64,000 nt of DNA from Bacteroides sp. 51 (GCF_010500965.1 NZ_QVMI01000001.1:370442-434441); one strand, 5' to 3'; numbered from the stretch's first letter, positions 36,709 to 46,992 are shown. Program-made: numbers and translations. Notes: generated by a model from the letters alone, not told the origin.

Positions 36709-39138
36709 ATGAGAAGAAAAGTTATTTCACTAATGATATGTATTGTTCTGCTGGTAGGAATAACCTCCTGTCAGGACGAAGTAAACATTGCATCTATTCT
36801 CCCCACCGAAGGGTATTTTACGGTAGAAGTGATGCTACCCAACCATCAGTTACCGGCTACCCGGGCAGCACTCGAAGATGCAGACGAAAGAAGAATATCC
36901 TCTATGTACGCATTGGTATTTAACGCCGGCGACGATAAACTTTTGGAGATTCAAGAAATTGATACACTCAGTTTCATACCTGGTTCAACAACAGGGAGGT
37001 TTTACTTTAAAATGGAAGAGTTCTCCTACACACAAGAGGTCTACGTCACGATAGTGGCTAATGTAGATTATGATACGTTCATTGATCCGCTTAGTATATC
37101 AGAGACATACGATGACATAAGACTCAGATTCAAGATAGATGCACAGTCCGATTGGAAACGCCCGGAAGAAAAGGGCGAGGACTGGCAAGGGATACCCATG
37201 TGGGGGAAATCGATCGTATTTGTTGGAACAAAGATACCAACACTTTCTATACCCCTGATGCGCGCCCTGGCCAAAGTAGAATTCCACTATTCTAACACCA
37301 ACACAACATTTGCTATAGAAAAGATACATGTGTACAATGCTGCACGGCATTTCTATATCATGCCCGACATAAATAACCTATATTCCGTACCAGATGATAA
37401 CAAGGCAGAAAAACCAACTATAGTAAATAACGATACGGAAGATATTCTCGACACATACCTCTACTCCAAAACAGGCAACTCCCTTCGGATGTATCTTCCC
37501 GAACAAGAAAAGGGTGTGGCGTATAATAAATCAGACCCGAGCGATTGGATGAATAATCTGCAATTCATTCTGGAAGGCACATACACCTACAGAGGCGGAG
37601 CGAAAACCACTTGTTACTACCGGATTGATTTAAATTCAACAAACAAAGCAGATGGCTATTTGGATGTGATACGAAATAATGCCTACCACATCTATGTACA
37701 GCCCCCAACAATGCCGGGTGCCTTAAACCTGAATGATGCCCGTCAAAAGGAACCTTACTATGAGGAAGACATAAGTTATACAATAGTTTGTGACAAAGGC
37801 GATATCCTGCATATTGCTTCGGTAAACGGAGTAATGTTGGGCGTTAGCCGATTGGAATTCCACCGCGATTCATGCAAACAAACCATAACCATTGCCGATG
37901 AACATACCAATACAGATGCAACACCTAAAACGTATCTGAAAGTACAATGTATTGATGAATTCGACGCGCCTCAGGATTGGGCTTTCGAGTTTGTAGATGA
38001 CGATGGTTTACCAACACCACAACCCGATTGGATTCTTGATGCCCAAAAAGAGGGGGATAGCGAACTAGGTGGTATAAAAATTGAGCTGGCCAGTGCCTTT
38101 CATCTTGCAGCCAATGATGTAGTATCCCGGACTGCCAACATCAATGTCCACACATTAGATGATAGATTGAACCACACCATTAAAGTAGTGCAGTACAACC
38201 AGCCGTTTATCAAGGACTGTATGCACCCCAAACAAAAAAAATACTGGCTTGTAAACCATCTACAGGGTAAAGGGGTAGTTATTCAACCCGCCACCCCCTG
38301 GCGATCTAAACTCCTGGAAGATGATCACTATGTTGTAAAAGAAATACGTACGCTCAGTAGTATGGTAGAGAAACAGAAAACTACATTTTTCATCCGCCTT
38401 GTCAATGGTTGGAACGAAACCAATCCGGACAAGCAATACCCATACGAAAGCACCGATGTGACAGCACTCGTAAGGTTTCAGTCTACGCTTGACCCAGCCT
38501 TATACACCGACTTCCCGATGCAGTTTTTCGGTTTACTGAAACGGCATGGATTTTACATCAGCATCGCTCAACCCGATGCAACGCACTTCAATCATGATAT
38601 TCATGGTGTGTTCGAAGACCACAACTGGTATCATGCCAATAATCAATATGACTTTGACTATGATCCCTCTGGTTTTTTTGTCGGCAGACCCAGGGGGATA
38701 TACGGAGAGGCACCAACCGGCTGCCCCGCATTGGGCCTAGGTCCAGACGGAGAACCATGGCGATTGCCTACTCCAGGCGAATTGAATAAAATATTCCTTG
38801 ATCTGGAAGATGGTGAAACGCGCGAAGAGTTTGACGATAAAATCATGAACTTCTGGCACACCATTGCCCGGTGGGGAGGCGAATGGTATCTTGACCAAGT
38901 CGATTGGGCAGCCGAACGAGAAAGAGGAAACCCCAATGGTTCTATCTTCTATCAGGCAGTAAGCATCGGCCACTTTACAAGATCTGCCGGTATTTATTTA
39001 TATCCGGAGAATACAAAAATATCCACAGTAAAGCAATATGACTACGGCGAGGAACATAAAATGGGAATATTCTGGGATACAAACCGAAATAAGAGCACAG
39101 GTCGTGAATACTTTTGCATCAGTAAATCTACTAATTAA
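36709..39138 (+). CDS. Fimbrillin with C-terminal FISUMP-like domain (candidate tip adhesin)
   Basis: An 809-residue lipoprotein precursor: lipobox ITSC (Cys21), maturation site LPATR-AALE after Arg52. The pilin part includes SSMYALVFNAGDDKLLEIQ, VTIVANVDYD, LMRALAKVEFHYSN and DVIRNNAYHIYV (to about 330). The extension carries beta-sandwich material with IKVVQYNQPF and ends in a domain with EPWRLPTPGELNKIF, FWHTIARWGGEWY and a terminal FCISKSTN. The WRLP signature is that of the fibrobacter-succinogenes major paralogous (FISUMP)/DUF1566-like domains found in Bacteroidetes surface proteins. The next gene has the same layout, so the two are diverged tandem copies. Confidence 0.78.
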   Translation: MRRKVISLMICIVLLVGITSCQDEVNIASILPTEGYFTVEVMLPNHQLPATRAALEDADERRISSMYALVFNAGDDKLLEIQEIDTLSFIPGSTTGRFYFKMEEFSYTQEVYVTIVANVDYDTFIDPLSISETYDDIRLRFKIDAQSDWKRPEEKGEDWQGIPMWGKSIVFVGTKIPTLSIPLMRALAKVEFHYSNTNTTFAIEKIHVYNAARHFYIMPDINNLYSVPDDNKAEKPTIVNNDTEDILDTYLYSKTGNSLRMYLPEQEKGVAYNKSDPSDWMNNLQFILEGTYTYRGGAKTTCYYRIDLNSTNKADGYLDVIRNNAYHIYVQPPTMPGALNLNDARQKEPYYEEDISYTIVCDKGDILHIASVNGVMLGVSRLEFHRDSCKQTITIADEHTNTDATPKTYLKVQCIDEFDAPQDWAFEFVDDDGLPTPQPDWILDAQKEGDSELGGIKIELASAFHLAANDVVSRTANINVHTLDDRLNHTIKVVQYNQPFIKDCMHPKQKKYWLVNHLQGKGVVIQPATPWRSKLLEDDHYVVKEIRTLSSMVEKQKTTFFIRLVNGWNETNPDKQYPYESTDVTALVRFQSTLDPALYTDFPMQFFGLLKRHGFYISIAQPDATHFNHDIHGVFEDHNWYHANNQYDFDYDPSGFFVGRPRGIYGEAPTGCPALGLGPDGEPWRLPTPGELNKIFLDLEDGETREEFDDKIMNFWHTIARWGGEWYLDQVDWAAERERGNPNGSIFYQAVSIGHFTRSAGIYLYPENTKISTVKQYDYGEEHKMGIFWDTNRNKSTGREYFCISKSTN

Positions 39139-41532
39139 ATGAATATGATGAATAAGATATATACATTTATTCTAGGATTAACACTACTATTGACAACAGC
39201 TTGCGAAAGCAATGTGTTGAATACAATTCCCGATCCGGAAGACGAATTATCCGAAATTACCGTGATTATTCCGGATGCGGATCTGCCCCAAGCTTCAACA
39301 CGCATGACAACCATAGAAGAGCGGACCGTGGGAACAAACGAAGGTGACGTCTATGTCTTTGTATTCAGAGCATCGAGCAATGAGTATATTAATCATTATC
39401 CGGCCGTAGTAAAAAACCCCACAGCAACAGCGAAAACATTTAAATTTCCGAAGATCATAACAAATGATGACTTTTTTCTGGTGGTTATTGCCAATGCTAA
39501 AGAGTGGGTAGAGAAAATGGATAATGCAGGAGCATACCCAGGCCAGACGTATGAAGAGATTCAGGCCATGCTTGTTATGGACTATGCCGGCAAATGGCCG
39601 GACCAGACCAAAGATGGAGCATTCAAACTGCTGCCCATGTGGGGAAGAACAGCTTCCGCCCCCGCCGATAAGAAAGTTCATACAGCAACCTTGGTTCGTA
39701 ATGTAGCCGCTATAAACGTGCCTGTAAATGCCGGCAACGGCATAACCGGCTTTGAGATTCAACAAATCACCCTTTGCAATGTATACAACCAAATAGCACT
39801 GATACCCAATCCGAAAAATGTAGAAACCGGTAATTTGAAAGTAAACAATCCCAGTTTGCCTACATTACGTGCCGATAGAGAGAATTTTTTCGATTTAGAA
39901 TATAAAGGTAGCGATGGTAGCCTTACAGCCGACGAAATGAAAAATGGAATCACTTCACAAATCTATATACCCGAGCAAAAAGCCGGGTCCAAAACCACAG
40001 CCAAAGATCATTTTCATTTAATCATAGAAGCCAAGTATAATGGCACTCCTACATTCTACAGAATAGATATAGCCAACTCTATTAAAAACGTCGACGGGTT
40101 TATAAAAGATTATGAATTCCTTCCTGTACTTCGTAACCACAAGTATACTCTAAATATTACAGCAGTGAAAGATCTTGGTTTTGATTCATTTGAAAAAGCA
40201 CATACTACCATCGGGGGACCGGGCACTAATCTGATTGTGGACCTGGTATGCGAAGATGATATGTACCATAACATCTTCTATAATGGTAAATATTATGTCA
40301 AATCAGATCGGAAAGCCATATATCGGAACTTTGAAGCAGTGAGCAAGATTCCCTTAAAGATTCTAGCCAACGAAGCAGGTAAACTTGAGATTGCAGGAGG
40401 CGGAGCATGGTTAACTATAGCCAGAAAAGATGGAGCTCCTATTGCCAACATAAACAGAGGACTGAATGAATTTGAGGTTTCCATGCAGAAAAACAGTGGC
40501 ACCAACGCCGCCTCTCGTGGAGCTACTATGAAAATAGACGTAAAAGGACTTAAGGCCGAAATTCCTATAGCACAAGGTAAGAATGGACAGAAAGACTTGA
40601 TTGCCTTTAATCCACCTGTCAGCAAATATTGGGCGGTCGCAAGAGGTGATACAGAAACCGGGATCACTAGCAAAGGTACAGCTATTTCTTTAGGAGAATG
40701 TACAAATGATACCAGCAATGACCCGGTGAAAGTGGCAAGAGATGGAGCTGGAAAAGCAATAGATTGGGCAGCAGAAATAGTGTCTGATCCCGGCAAAAAC
40801 ATGAAATGGCTAAGAACTCCTTATGTAGTCAATGCGAATTATGACCATGTATATCAGACATCTTACGCCTCAACTCAAACAAATAACAAGGAGAGGTTAT
40901 TCTTCTTTGATTTGGCAAATAAATGGGATCAGGATATAGAAGCAGGGAAAGATGAAGTCGAAATTCTGATTTACGCCATAGACGATCCAGAATGGGAACA
41001 AAAGCTTACGATTAAAGTATTTGGACTTTTAAAGGTAGGCAATCTATACGTCTCGCCAACTCATCCTCAACAAGGAAAAAATAAGTACTTTAGCAGCACA
41101 CCTTGGACTTATGACTGGGACAGAGCAAAAGCTGCTTGCGATGGTTTGACTGGTAGAGAGTGGCGGCTGCCCAGTGGCGACGAAATCAGAAGTATTATTC
41201 TAGGAATGAGTGGTGGTACAGCAGGATGGACCAATCAAAATGACGAAATGTCACTCCCCGAAAACAGAGTAAGTGATGAGTTGATAAACTTTTGGTATAC
41301 AGTAACCAATTGGGGTTATAATGCACCAATCATCTGCTGGGATGCTAAGAGAACATTCTATAGTTCTGGAACCAATACCCACCACCGTAAATGGACTAAT
41401 GAAGAAAACGGTCTACATGATGCTTATTTTGTAGAACTCAGGTATCGGGCATGGCCTGGGAATAACTCATCAAGAAATAAAACCCAAAGCACAAATCCAT
41501 CCTACTTTTGCGTAAGTGAAGTTACGCCATAG
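39139..41532 (+). CDS. Fimbrillin with C-terminal FISUMP-like domain (candidate tip adhesin)
   Basis: A 797-residue lipoprotein precursor whose ATG directly follows the previous stop codon. Lipobox TTAC (Cys22); maturation site QASTR-MTTI after Arg55. The pilin part contains EGDVYVFVFRASSNEYIN, FFLVVIANAKEW, LVRNVAAINVPVNAG and LPVLRNHKYTLNITAVKDLG (to about 350). The extension shows a BACON-like stretch (GGAWLTIARKDG, MKIDVKGLKAEIPIAQG) and a terminal domain with REWRLPSGDEIRSII and SYFCVSEVTP. It is paralogous to the preceding gene and is the last of the operon. Start could be one of three close ATGs; I use the first. Confidence 0.78.
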   Translation: MNMMNKIYTFILGLTLLLTTACESNVLNTIPDPEDELSEITVIIPDADLPQASTRMTTIEERTVGTNEGDVYVFVFRASSNEYINHYPAVVKNPTATAKTFKFPKIITNDDFFLVVIANAKEWVEKMDNAGAYPGQTYEEIQAMLVMDYAGKWPDQTKDGAFKLLPMWGRTASAPADKKVHTATLVRNVAAINVPVNAGNGITGFEIQQITLCNVYNQIALIPNPKNVETGNLKVNNPSLPTLRADRENFFDLEYKGSDGSLTADEMKNGITSQIYIPEQKAGSKTTAKDHFHLIIEAKYNGTPTFYRIDIANSIKNVDGFIKDYEFLPVLRNHKYTLNITAVKDLGFDSFEKAHTTIGGPGTNLIVDLVCEDDMYHNIFYNGKYYVKSDRKAIYRNFEAVSKIPLKILANEAGKLEIAGGGAWLTIARKDGAPIANINRGLNEFEVSMQKNSGTNAASRGATMKIDVKGLKAEIPIAQGKNGQKDLIAFNPPVSKYWAVARGDTETGITSKGTAISLGECTNDTSNDPVKVARDGAGKAIDWAAEIVSDPGKNMKWLRTPYVVNANYDHVYQTSYASTQTNNKERLFFFDLANKWDQDIEAGKDEVEILIYAIDDPEWEQKLTIKVFGLLKVGNLYVSPTHPQQGKNKYFSSTPWTYDWDRAKAACDGLTGREWRLPSGDEIRSIILGMSGGTAGWTNQNDEMSLPENRVSDELINFWYTVTNWGYNAPIICWDAKRTFYSSGTNTHHRKWTNEENGLHDAYFVELRYRAWPGNNSSRNKTQSTNPSYFCVSEVTP

Positions 41533-41565
41533 GATTAAACATACATAGCGTTTTTCCGGCAAAAA

Positions 41566-41581
41566 GTGTCATATCTGACAC
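41566..41581 (+). terminator. Possible terminator hairpin of the fimbrial operon
   Basis: A 6-bp perfect stem with loop TATC, 34 bp after the last fimbrial stop. No T run follows, so the function is uncertain. Confidence 0.35.
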
Positions 41582-41773
41582 GCCCTACCCCGGAAGGACG
41601 ATGAATAGGCGATTTCCGAGAGTAAGGTATTGCGCAGAAGTGACATCCTAATATCACAAGTCACACGAAATGATGAATGATGCACAGTGCGACTATGCTC
41701 TCCTTTCTGAATTAAACCATTGAATGCCAACCATAGAACCACCTTCCTTTTCAACAGGAAGTGTCATAGCCTT

Positions 41774-41858
41774 CAAAAGACCCGGATCTTCCATACCAAT
41801 AGACCCGGGTCTTTTGTATTCATACACCCGGGTGTATCAGACCGAAAGACCCGGGTCT
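41774..41858. repeat. Locus-private palindromic word cluster D
   Basis: Built on ACCCGGGT. AGACCCGGGTCT occurs at 41801-41812 and 41847-41858, ACACCCGGGTGT at 41824-41835, and a variant arm CAAAAGACCCGGATCT at 41774-41789 pairs (15 of 16) with 41801-41816. It lies between convergent genes and could end both transcripts, but four copies exceed what a terminator needs. Confidence 0.75.
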
Positions 41859-41977
41859 ATTTAAAGTTGATCCACTTGCGTATGTGGTTTACGGTGGTTT
41901 CTCTGTACAGTTTCTCTTATGGCAGAAGGCATAAACAGTATGCCAACAGATATAAGCAACTTAGCCGATGGGGATAT

Positions 41978-42850
41978 TTATTCCCTATTATATTGAATGA
42001 CTTCCCCCTTGGCGGCCTTGGTACGCAACGCACGTGGCGAATCGCCAAAAGAGGCTTTACAGAAGTGTGCAAAATGCGACAGTGAATCGAACCCGTAACG
42101 TTGGCTGATTTCTGTAATCTTTTGTTTCGTATGTTGTAGATCATTCAGAATACCATCGCGTTTCTTATTCAAGATCCATTCATATACAGGCTCCCCATAC
42201 ATATTCTTGAACAAACGGCGGAACGTAGTGGTGGTATATCCGCCTAGATGTGCAAATTCTTCCACATTCTTCACCCTGTCATAGTTCTGCATGACAAAGT
42301 AATGGAAGCTTTCTGTGTACCGGCTGATTGGGTAGAAGAAGATACTAAGCTGTGGCAAAGGATAATAGCAAGTCAGGATATATACAAGTTCCTGGCATTT
42401 AAGTTCTATAAACTGTCCACATGGTATTTGCTCTTTCAAGTAATCACACATATCATTCAAGTAATTACTCAATCGGGGAATAGTTACAAGAGGAGTATAA
42501 GTCAGCGGTGCTTCCGAAACCTCAAGTATTTTATTATAACGGGGTTCACATATCTGGGGCAGTTCATTAAACCAGTACACCAGATATTCGACATTAGTAA
42601 GAGCCAGAAGTTCCAGTTTGGAACCAATAGCTTGTAGAACAAATTGCCCGTTACGTAACGTCGTACCGGGATACTCTTCACTGTTTATTAGTAGTTCACC
42701 TTTAAGCATGAATATCATGCAGTTTTGCGTGCATTTATCAGAAGGAGAATGGTACCCTTTCTGTATTTTGTGATGAATCAGAACACCCTCTGATGCTTTA
42801 CTACATTGTGAACAATCTGTTAATCTTTTGCAACGATCATCCTTGGTCAT
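41978..42850 (-). CDS. AraC family transcriptional regulator
   Basis: A 290-residue regulator. The C-terminal AraC/XylS DNA-binding domain (about 185-285) has both helix-turn-helix units: VEEFAHLGGYTTTTFRRLFKNMYGEPVYEW and ITEISQRYGFDSLSHFAHFCKASFGDSPRAL. The N-terminal part is a cupin-like sensor region and is Cys-rich at its start (RCKRLTDCSQC and later KCTQNC), which may bind metal or respond to redox. The gene converges on the fimbrial operon and is the nearest regulator, so control of the fimbriae is a reasonable guess, but no shared binding site is visible. Its own -7 box is at 42875-42883. Confidence 0.88.
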   Translation of the reverse strand: MTKDDRCKRLTDCSQCSKASEGVLIHHKIQKGYHSPSDKCTQNCMIFMLKGELLINSEEYPGTTLRNGQFVLQAIGSKLELLALTNVEYLVYWFNELPQICEPRYNKILEVSEAPLTYTPLVTIPRLSNYLNDMCDYLKEQIPCGQFIELKCQELVYILTCYYPLPQLSIFFYPISRYTESFHYFVMQNYDRVKNVEEFAHLGGYTTTTFRRLFKNMYGEPVYEWILNKKRDGILNDLQHTKQKITEISQRYGFDSLSHFAHFCKASFGDSPRALRTKAAKGEVIQYNRE

Positions 42851-42874
42851 TATAAGAAAATTGTAGTTTGTCTT

Positions 42875-42883
42875 GCAAAGATA
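42875..42883 (-). promoter_or_regulatory. -7 box of the AraC gene
   Basis: TATCTTTGC on the minus strand, 25 bases before the start codon at 42850; matches TAnnTTTG. Confidence 0.6.
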
Positions 42884-43023
42884 GGAGTTTTTTTGATTAT
42901 CACACCTACATTTGATGCATCTTTATTCAATATTTACATCAAAATGAGCATAGAATGGTTATTATCTACAAAGAAGTAGTCCCCTTTGCTTTCAGTTTGT
43001 GTCAAAAATAGCAGAATATACAA

Positions 43024-44655
43024 CTATTTTAATATCTGACCGTACTCTTCGGAGTTCAGAATCTCTAACGCACGCACTACGCTTTCATTGGTCGTATTTA
43101 TTACCTGGAAGTATTCGGTCATATCCCATAGGTCGCGGGCGATCAAGGCCTTCAGTTGAGGCTTTACCAGCTTAAGGGCACGCGTGTATTGCTCTTCATT
43201 AAACTCTATCTTCTCATCACCGGCTATCTGTAGCAGGCTACCAAGTAAATCCTCTCCAACCTCAAAGTTGGCATTATAGCGTTCGAACTGCTTATACTCG
43301 CGGAGTAGTTTTTCCCGATTCTTTTCGACGTACCGCATGGTGGTTTTAAGTATAACGCCTTTTGCTGCCAGCTGGCGGTGATAGTCGGTATACAGGGTGG
43401 TATCAATGGGGACAAAATTGTCAGGCATAATTCCTCCTCCGCCGTATACCGTCCGTCCCAACTGTTTGGTTTTGCAGATCAATGAATCGGGAAAATGAAT
43501 ACTATCGGCGCTGATCATCTCTCCCCGGTTATAGCGATTGATTAAATCGTGGTTATATTCGTCAATATTAACCGCGCCACTTGCACCTGCACCCGCTCTG
43601 GGCGAACCTGCCGTCAGGCCGGAGTTATATGGTTTCTGGATGCTTCTTCCCGCCGGGGTATAATAACGGGCCACGGTAAGCCGTATCATGGAGCCGTCGG
43701 GCAGGTCGATTGGTCGTTGCACCAAACCTTTCCCGAAGGTACGGCGCCCTACGATAACGCCTCTGTCCCAGTCTTGTATAGCACCACTCACGATTTCGCT
43801 GGCCGAGGCCGAGTATTCATCAACCAGCACAACTACGCGCCCTTTACGGAACGCACCATTGCCTTTTGCAAAGAACTCACTGCGTTGCGAGTTTCTTCCT
43901 TCTGTATATACAATCAATTCTTTGGGACCAAGGAATTCATTTGCCATATCAATGGCTGCATTCAGGTAACCTCCTCCATTGCCTTGCAGGTCGAGGATCA
44001 GGTCTTTCATTCCTTTCTTTTGCAGATCGGACAATGATTTCTTAAACTCCTCGGCTGTTGTTGCCCCGAAGCGGTTGACACGAATATATCCCGTCTTGGG
44101 TTGTATGATGTACGAAGCATCTAAGCTGTAAATGGGTATTTTATCTCTCTTCACCGTAAAAACAATCGGATCGACAACGCCACGCCTTACGATGCTCAGG
44201 TTTACTTTCGAGTCTTTCGGACCCCGCAAACGACTCATGATCTCTTCTGTACTCATTTTCACACCGGCAATAGCGGTATCATTTACAGCCACAATGCGGT
44301 CGCCTGCTAGAATACCGACTTTTTCGGATGGACCATTGCTTACGGGTTGTATCACAAACAGGGTGTCCTCGATCATGTTGAACTGCACACCGATTCCCTC
44401 AAAATTGCCAACCAGCGGCTCATTCATCTTCTTTACCTCTTCGGCATCCGAATAAACAGAGTGAGGGTCCAGTTGCGTCAACATATTGATGATAGCTCCT
44501 TCAACAAGCTTATCCTCGTCCACCTGATCCACATACAGATTAGTGATGGCAAACTCTGCCATTTGCAGTTTACGTGATGCAGGGGTTTGTGCCTGAATGG
44601 TTGCAGCCAAGGAAACAAGAATACCCGCAAAAAGCAATTTAGTAATGTACTTCAT
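43024..44655 (-). CDS. S41 family C-terminal processing peptidase
   Basis: A 543-residue periplasmic serine protease. I start at MKYITKLLFAGIL (codon 44653-44655), giving a signal peptide ending IQAQ; the longer frame starts inside the gap. A PDZ domain (about 85-165: GIGVQFNMIEDTLFVIQPV, GILAGDRIVAVND) precedes the tail-specific protease core with LILDLQGNGGGYLNAAI, EYSASASEIVSGAI (catalytic Ser) and GRRTFGKGLVQ (catalytic Lys). Such proteases cut the C-termini of envelope proteins. It is the last gene of the GNAT-parE-coaD-S41 operon, 26 bp after coaD. Confidence 0.92.
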   Translation of the reverse strand: MKYITKLLFAGILVSLAATIQAQTPASRKLQMAEFAITNLYVDQVDEDKLVEGAIINMLTQLDPHSVYSDAEEVKKMNEPLVGNFEGIGVQFNMIEDTLFVIQPVSNGPSEKVGILAGDRIVAVNDTAIAGVKMSTEEIMSRLRGPKDSKVNLSIVRRGVVDPIVFTVKRDKIPIYSLDASYIIQPKTGYIRVNRFGATTAEEFKKSLSDLQKKGMKDLILDLQGNGGGYLNAAIDMANEFLGPKELIVYTEGRNSQRSEFFAKGNGAFRKGRVVVLVDEYSASASEIVSGAIQDWDRGVIVGRRTFGKGLVQRPIDLPDGSMIRLTVARYYTPAGRSIQKPYNSGLTAGSPRAGAGASGAVNIDEYNHDLINRYNRGEMISADSIHFPDSLICKTKQLGRTVYGGGGIMPDNFVPIDTTLYTDYHRQLAAKGVILKTTMRYVEKNREKLLREYKQFERYNANFEVGEDLLGSLLQIAGDEKIEFNEEQYTRALKLVKPQLKALIARDLWDMTEYFQVINTTNESVVRALEILNSEEYGQILK

Positions 44656-44681
44656 ACAATTATAGATTGGAACACAGAAAA

Positions 44682-45134
44682 TCAAATAGTCATGCCTTCG
44701 GGGATAAACTGGCTGATATCTTTGTTATAGCTTAATAATTCGCGCACAATGGTCGAACTGATGCAACTTAGTTCAGGCTCGGTAAACAGCAATATGGTTT
44801 CGATCCCTGCCAGTTTGCGGTTGATATCGGCAATGGTTTCTTCGTACTCGAAGTCTTTTACGGTCCGTATCCCTCTCACAATAAACGCTGCATCTACTTG
44901 TTTTGCAAAGTCTATCGTCAAACAGTCGTATGCCATTACCTTTATTCTCGGTTCCTCTTTATAGAAATCCTCAATCATCTCCAGTCGTTTCTCGACCGGG
45001 AAGTAGGTGTTTTTATTTTCGTTGATACCAATACCTATCACCACCTCGTCCATAAAGGACAAAGCTCTTCGCACTACCGAATAGTGCCCTATGGTAAAGG
45101 GATCAAAGGTCCCCGGGAATATAGCTCTTCTCAT
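44682..45134 (-). CDS. coaD: Phosphopantetheine adenylyltransferase
   Basis: A 150-residue nucleotidyltransferase catalysing the fourth step of coenzyme A synthesis, 4-phosphopantetheine plus ATP to dephospho-CoA. The N-terminus [15 protein letters not shown] has the (T/H)xGH nucleotide-binding motif, and [13 protein letters not shown] near the end has the ISSTxVR signature. [13 protein letters not shown] and [15 protein letters not shown] are also typical. It sits 7 bp after parE and is normal in length. Confidence 0.96.
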   Translation of the reverse strand: MRRAIFPGTFDPFTIGHYSVVRRALSFMDEVVIGIGINENKNTYFPVEKRLEMIEDFYKEEPRIKVMAYDCLTIDFAKQVDAAFIVRGIRTVKDFEYEETIADINRKLAGIETILLFTEPELSCISSTIVRELLSYNKDISQFIPEGMTI

Positions 45135-45141
45135 AACTCTA

Positions 45142-46992
45142 TTATGCGATATCTTCTTCTATAACCAAATTGTCTATAATAAAGTTCTGGCGTTCCATCG
45201 TGTTTTTACCCATATAGAATTCCAGCAGTTCTTTTACCAGGTCATTCTTGCGTAAAGTTACCGGCTCCAGACGCATATCGGGACCAATGAAATGTTTAAA
45301 CTCATCGGGCGATATCTCTCCCAGTCCCTTAAACCGGGTGATTTCCGGGTTAGGGCTAAGTTCCTTAATTGCACTCAGGCGTTCTTCTTCCGTATAACAA
45401 TAACTTGTCTTTTTCTTGTTACGTACGCGGAATAGCGGGGTTTGCAGGATATATACATGCCCCTTCTTAATCAAATCCGGGAAGAATTGCAGGAAGAAAG
45501 TGATCAACAGCAAACGGATGTGCATACCGTCCACGTCGGCATCAGTAGCAATAATTACTTTATTATAACGCAATCCTTCAATGCCATCTTCAATATTAAG
45601 AGCAGCTTGCAGCAGGTTAAACTCTTCGTTTTCGTATACCACCTTTTTGGTCATACCAAACGTGTTCAGCGGCTTACCACGAAGACTGAATACCGCTTGT
45701 GTAGTCACATCACGGCTTTTGGTGATTGAACCACTTGCAGAGTCGCCCTCGGTGATGAATATAGATGATCCTTCCTGGTCTTTTCCTTTCGTATCATTCA
45801 GGTGTACACGGCAGTCGCGCAACTTACGGTTATGCAGGTTGGCTTTCTTGGCACGCTCGCGAGCCAGCTTCGTAACCCCGGCAATGGCTTTACGCTCTTT
45901 CTCAGACTCCTGTATCTTTTGCAACATGATGTCCGAGGTTTCGTGATTGATGTGCAGGAAGTTATCCAGCTCCTTCTTCACGAAATCGCCAATAAATTTG
46001 CTGACAGATACCCCATCAGGTCCCATATCTTTTGAACCGAGCTTGGTCTTGGTCTGCGACTCAAAGACAGGTTCTTCTACTTTAATACTGATAGCCCCCA
46101 CCATACCGCTACGGATATCGGCATAGTCGAAGTTCTTGGCAAAGTATTCTTTAACGGTACGGCTCACCGCTTCGCGGAAAGCACTCAGATGCGTACCCCC
46201 CTGCGTAGTATGTTGACCGTTTACAAACGAATAATACTCCTCACCATATTGGTTGGTGTGCGTCAATACCATCTCTATATCATCTCCCTTCAGGTGAATG
46301 ATCGGATAGAGCGCATCGGTGGTCATGTATTCATTCAACAAATCGACCAGTCCGTTGCGGGAATGGAAACGCTTGCCGTTGAAGATAATGCTCAGGCCGG
46401 AGTTAAGGAACACATAGTTCTTCAACAACGGTTCAATATATTCTGATTGATATTGATAATCTTTAAAAATAGAATTATCCGGGATGAACTCCGTCAGTGT
46501 TCCGTTAGGTTCATCGGTTTTCGTGATTGGATATTCCTTGATGACGTTTCCACATTCAAACTCTACGGTTTTCATTTCGCCATCGCGATAACTGGATACG
46601 CGGAAATAGGTAGACAGGGCGTTTACGGCCTTGATACCGACTCCATTCAACCCTACGGATTTCTTAAAAGCCTTTGAGTCATACTTACCACCGGTATTCA
46701 TTTTGGAAGCCACATCGACTACCTTCCCCAAAGGAATGCCGCGTCCATGGTCGCGTACAGTAACTTTCCCATCGCGGATGGTTACATCAATCGTCTTTCC
46801 GAATCCCATCATATACTCGTCCATAGAATTGTCCATAGTCTCTTTCAGAAGGACATAGATACCATCATCGGAATGTGATCCATCGCCTAGTTTACCAATG
46901 TACATACCGGGGCGGCGACGAATATGCTCTTTCCAATCAAGCGTTCTGATGTTATCCTCGGTATACGTTACCTCTTGCAGCTTTTCTTCCAT
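45142..46992 (-). CDS. parE: DNA topoisomerase IV subunit B (GyrB/ParE family)
   Basis: A 616-residue type IIA topoisomerase ATPase subunit. The start is [18 protein letters not shown]; six upstream residues in the longer frame are not needed. The GHKL ATPase domain shows [30 protein letters not shown] and GRGIPLG. The transducer has QTKTKLGS, and the TOPRIM domain carries [11 protein letters not shown] and [13 protein letters not shown]. Its length and the QTKTKLGS motif fit ParE better than GyrB. It decatenates daughter chromosomes together with ParC, which is not in this window. It lies between the GNAT-like gene and coaD. Confidence 0.92.
   Translation of the reverse strand: MEEKLQEVTYTEDNIRTLDWKEHIRRRPGMYIGKLGDGSHSDDGIYVLLKETMDNSMDEYMMGFGKTIDVTIRDGKVTVRDHGRGIPLGKVVDVASKMNTGGKYDSKAFKKSVGLNGVGIKAVNALSTYFRVSSYRDGEMKTVEFECGNVIKEYPITKTDEPNGTLTEFIPDNSIFKDYQYQSEYIEPLLKNYVFLNSGLSIIFNGKRFHSRNGLVDLLNEYMTTDALYPIIHLKGDDIEMVLTHTNQYGEEYYSFVNGQHTTQGGTHLSAFREAVSRTVKEYFAKNFDYADIRSGMVGAISIKVEEPVFESQTKTKLGSKDMGPDGVSVSKFIGDFVKKELDNFLHINHETSDIMLQKIQESEKERKAIAGVTKLARERAKKANLHNRKLRDCRVHLNDTKGKDQEGSSIFITEGDSASGSITKSRDVTTQAVFSLRGKPLNTFGMTKKVVYENEEFNLLQAALNIEDGIEGLRYNKVIIATDADVDGMHIRLLLITFFLQFFPDLIKKGHVYILQTPLFRVRNKKKTSYCYTEEERLSAIKELSPNPEITRFKGLGEISPDEFKHFIGPDMRLEPVTLRKNDLVKELLEFYMGKNTMERQNFIIDNLVIEEDIA

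Larger units (their letters stand above)
41533..41977. other. 445-bp gap between convergent fimbrial operon and AraC gene
   Basis: It contains a small hairpin just after the operon (GTGTCA-TATC-TGACAC, 41566-41581, possible terminator) and palindromic word cluster D (41774-41858). The piece 41585-41770 shows no clear structure or gene. Confidence 0.6.

Noticed and set aside
40293-40802. Long antisense reading frame (169 codons) within the last fimbrial gene
   Set aside because: It mirrors a well-supported pilin gene and has no domain or signal; an antisense shadow. The same applies to minus-strand frames at 15563-16069 and 59965-60489 and plus-strand frames at 9070-9516 and 43549-44037.
41585-41770. 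Remnant of an insertion sequence after the fimbrial operon
   Set aside because: GTGTCATA recurs at 41566 and 41762, but there are no longer terminal repeats and no transposase fragment in any frame.
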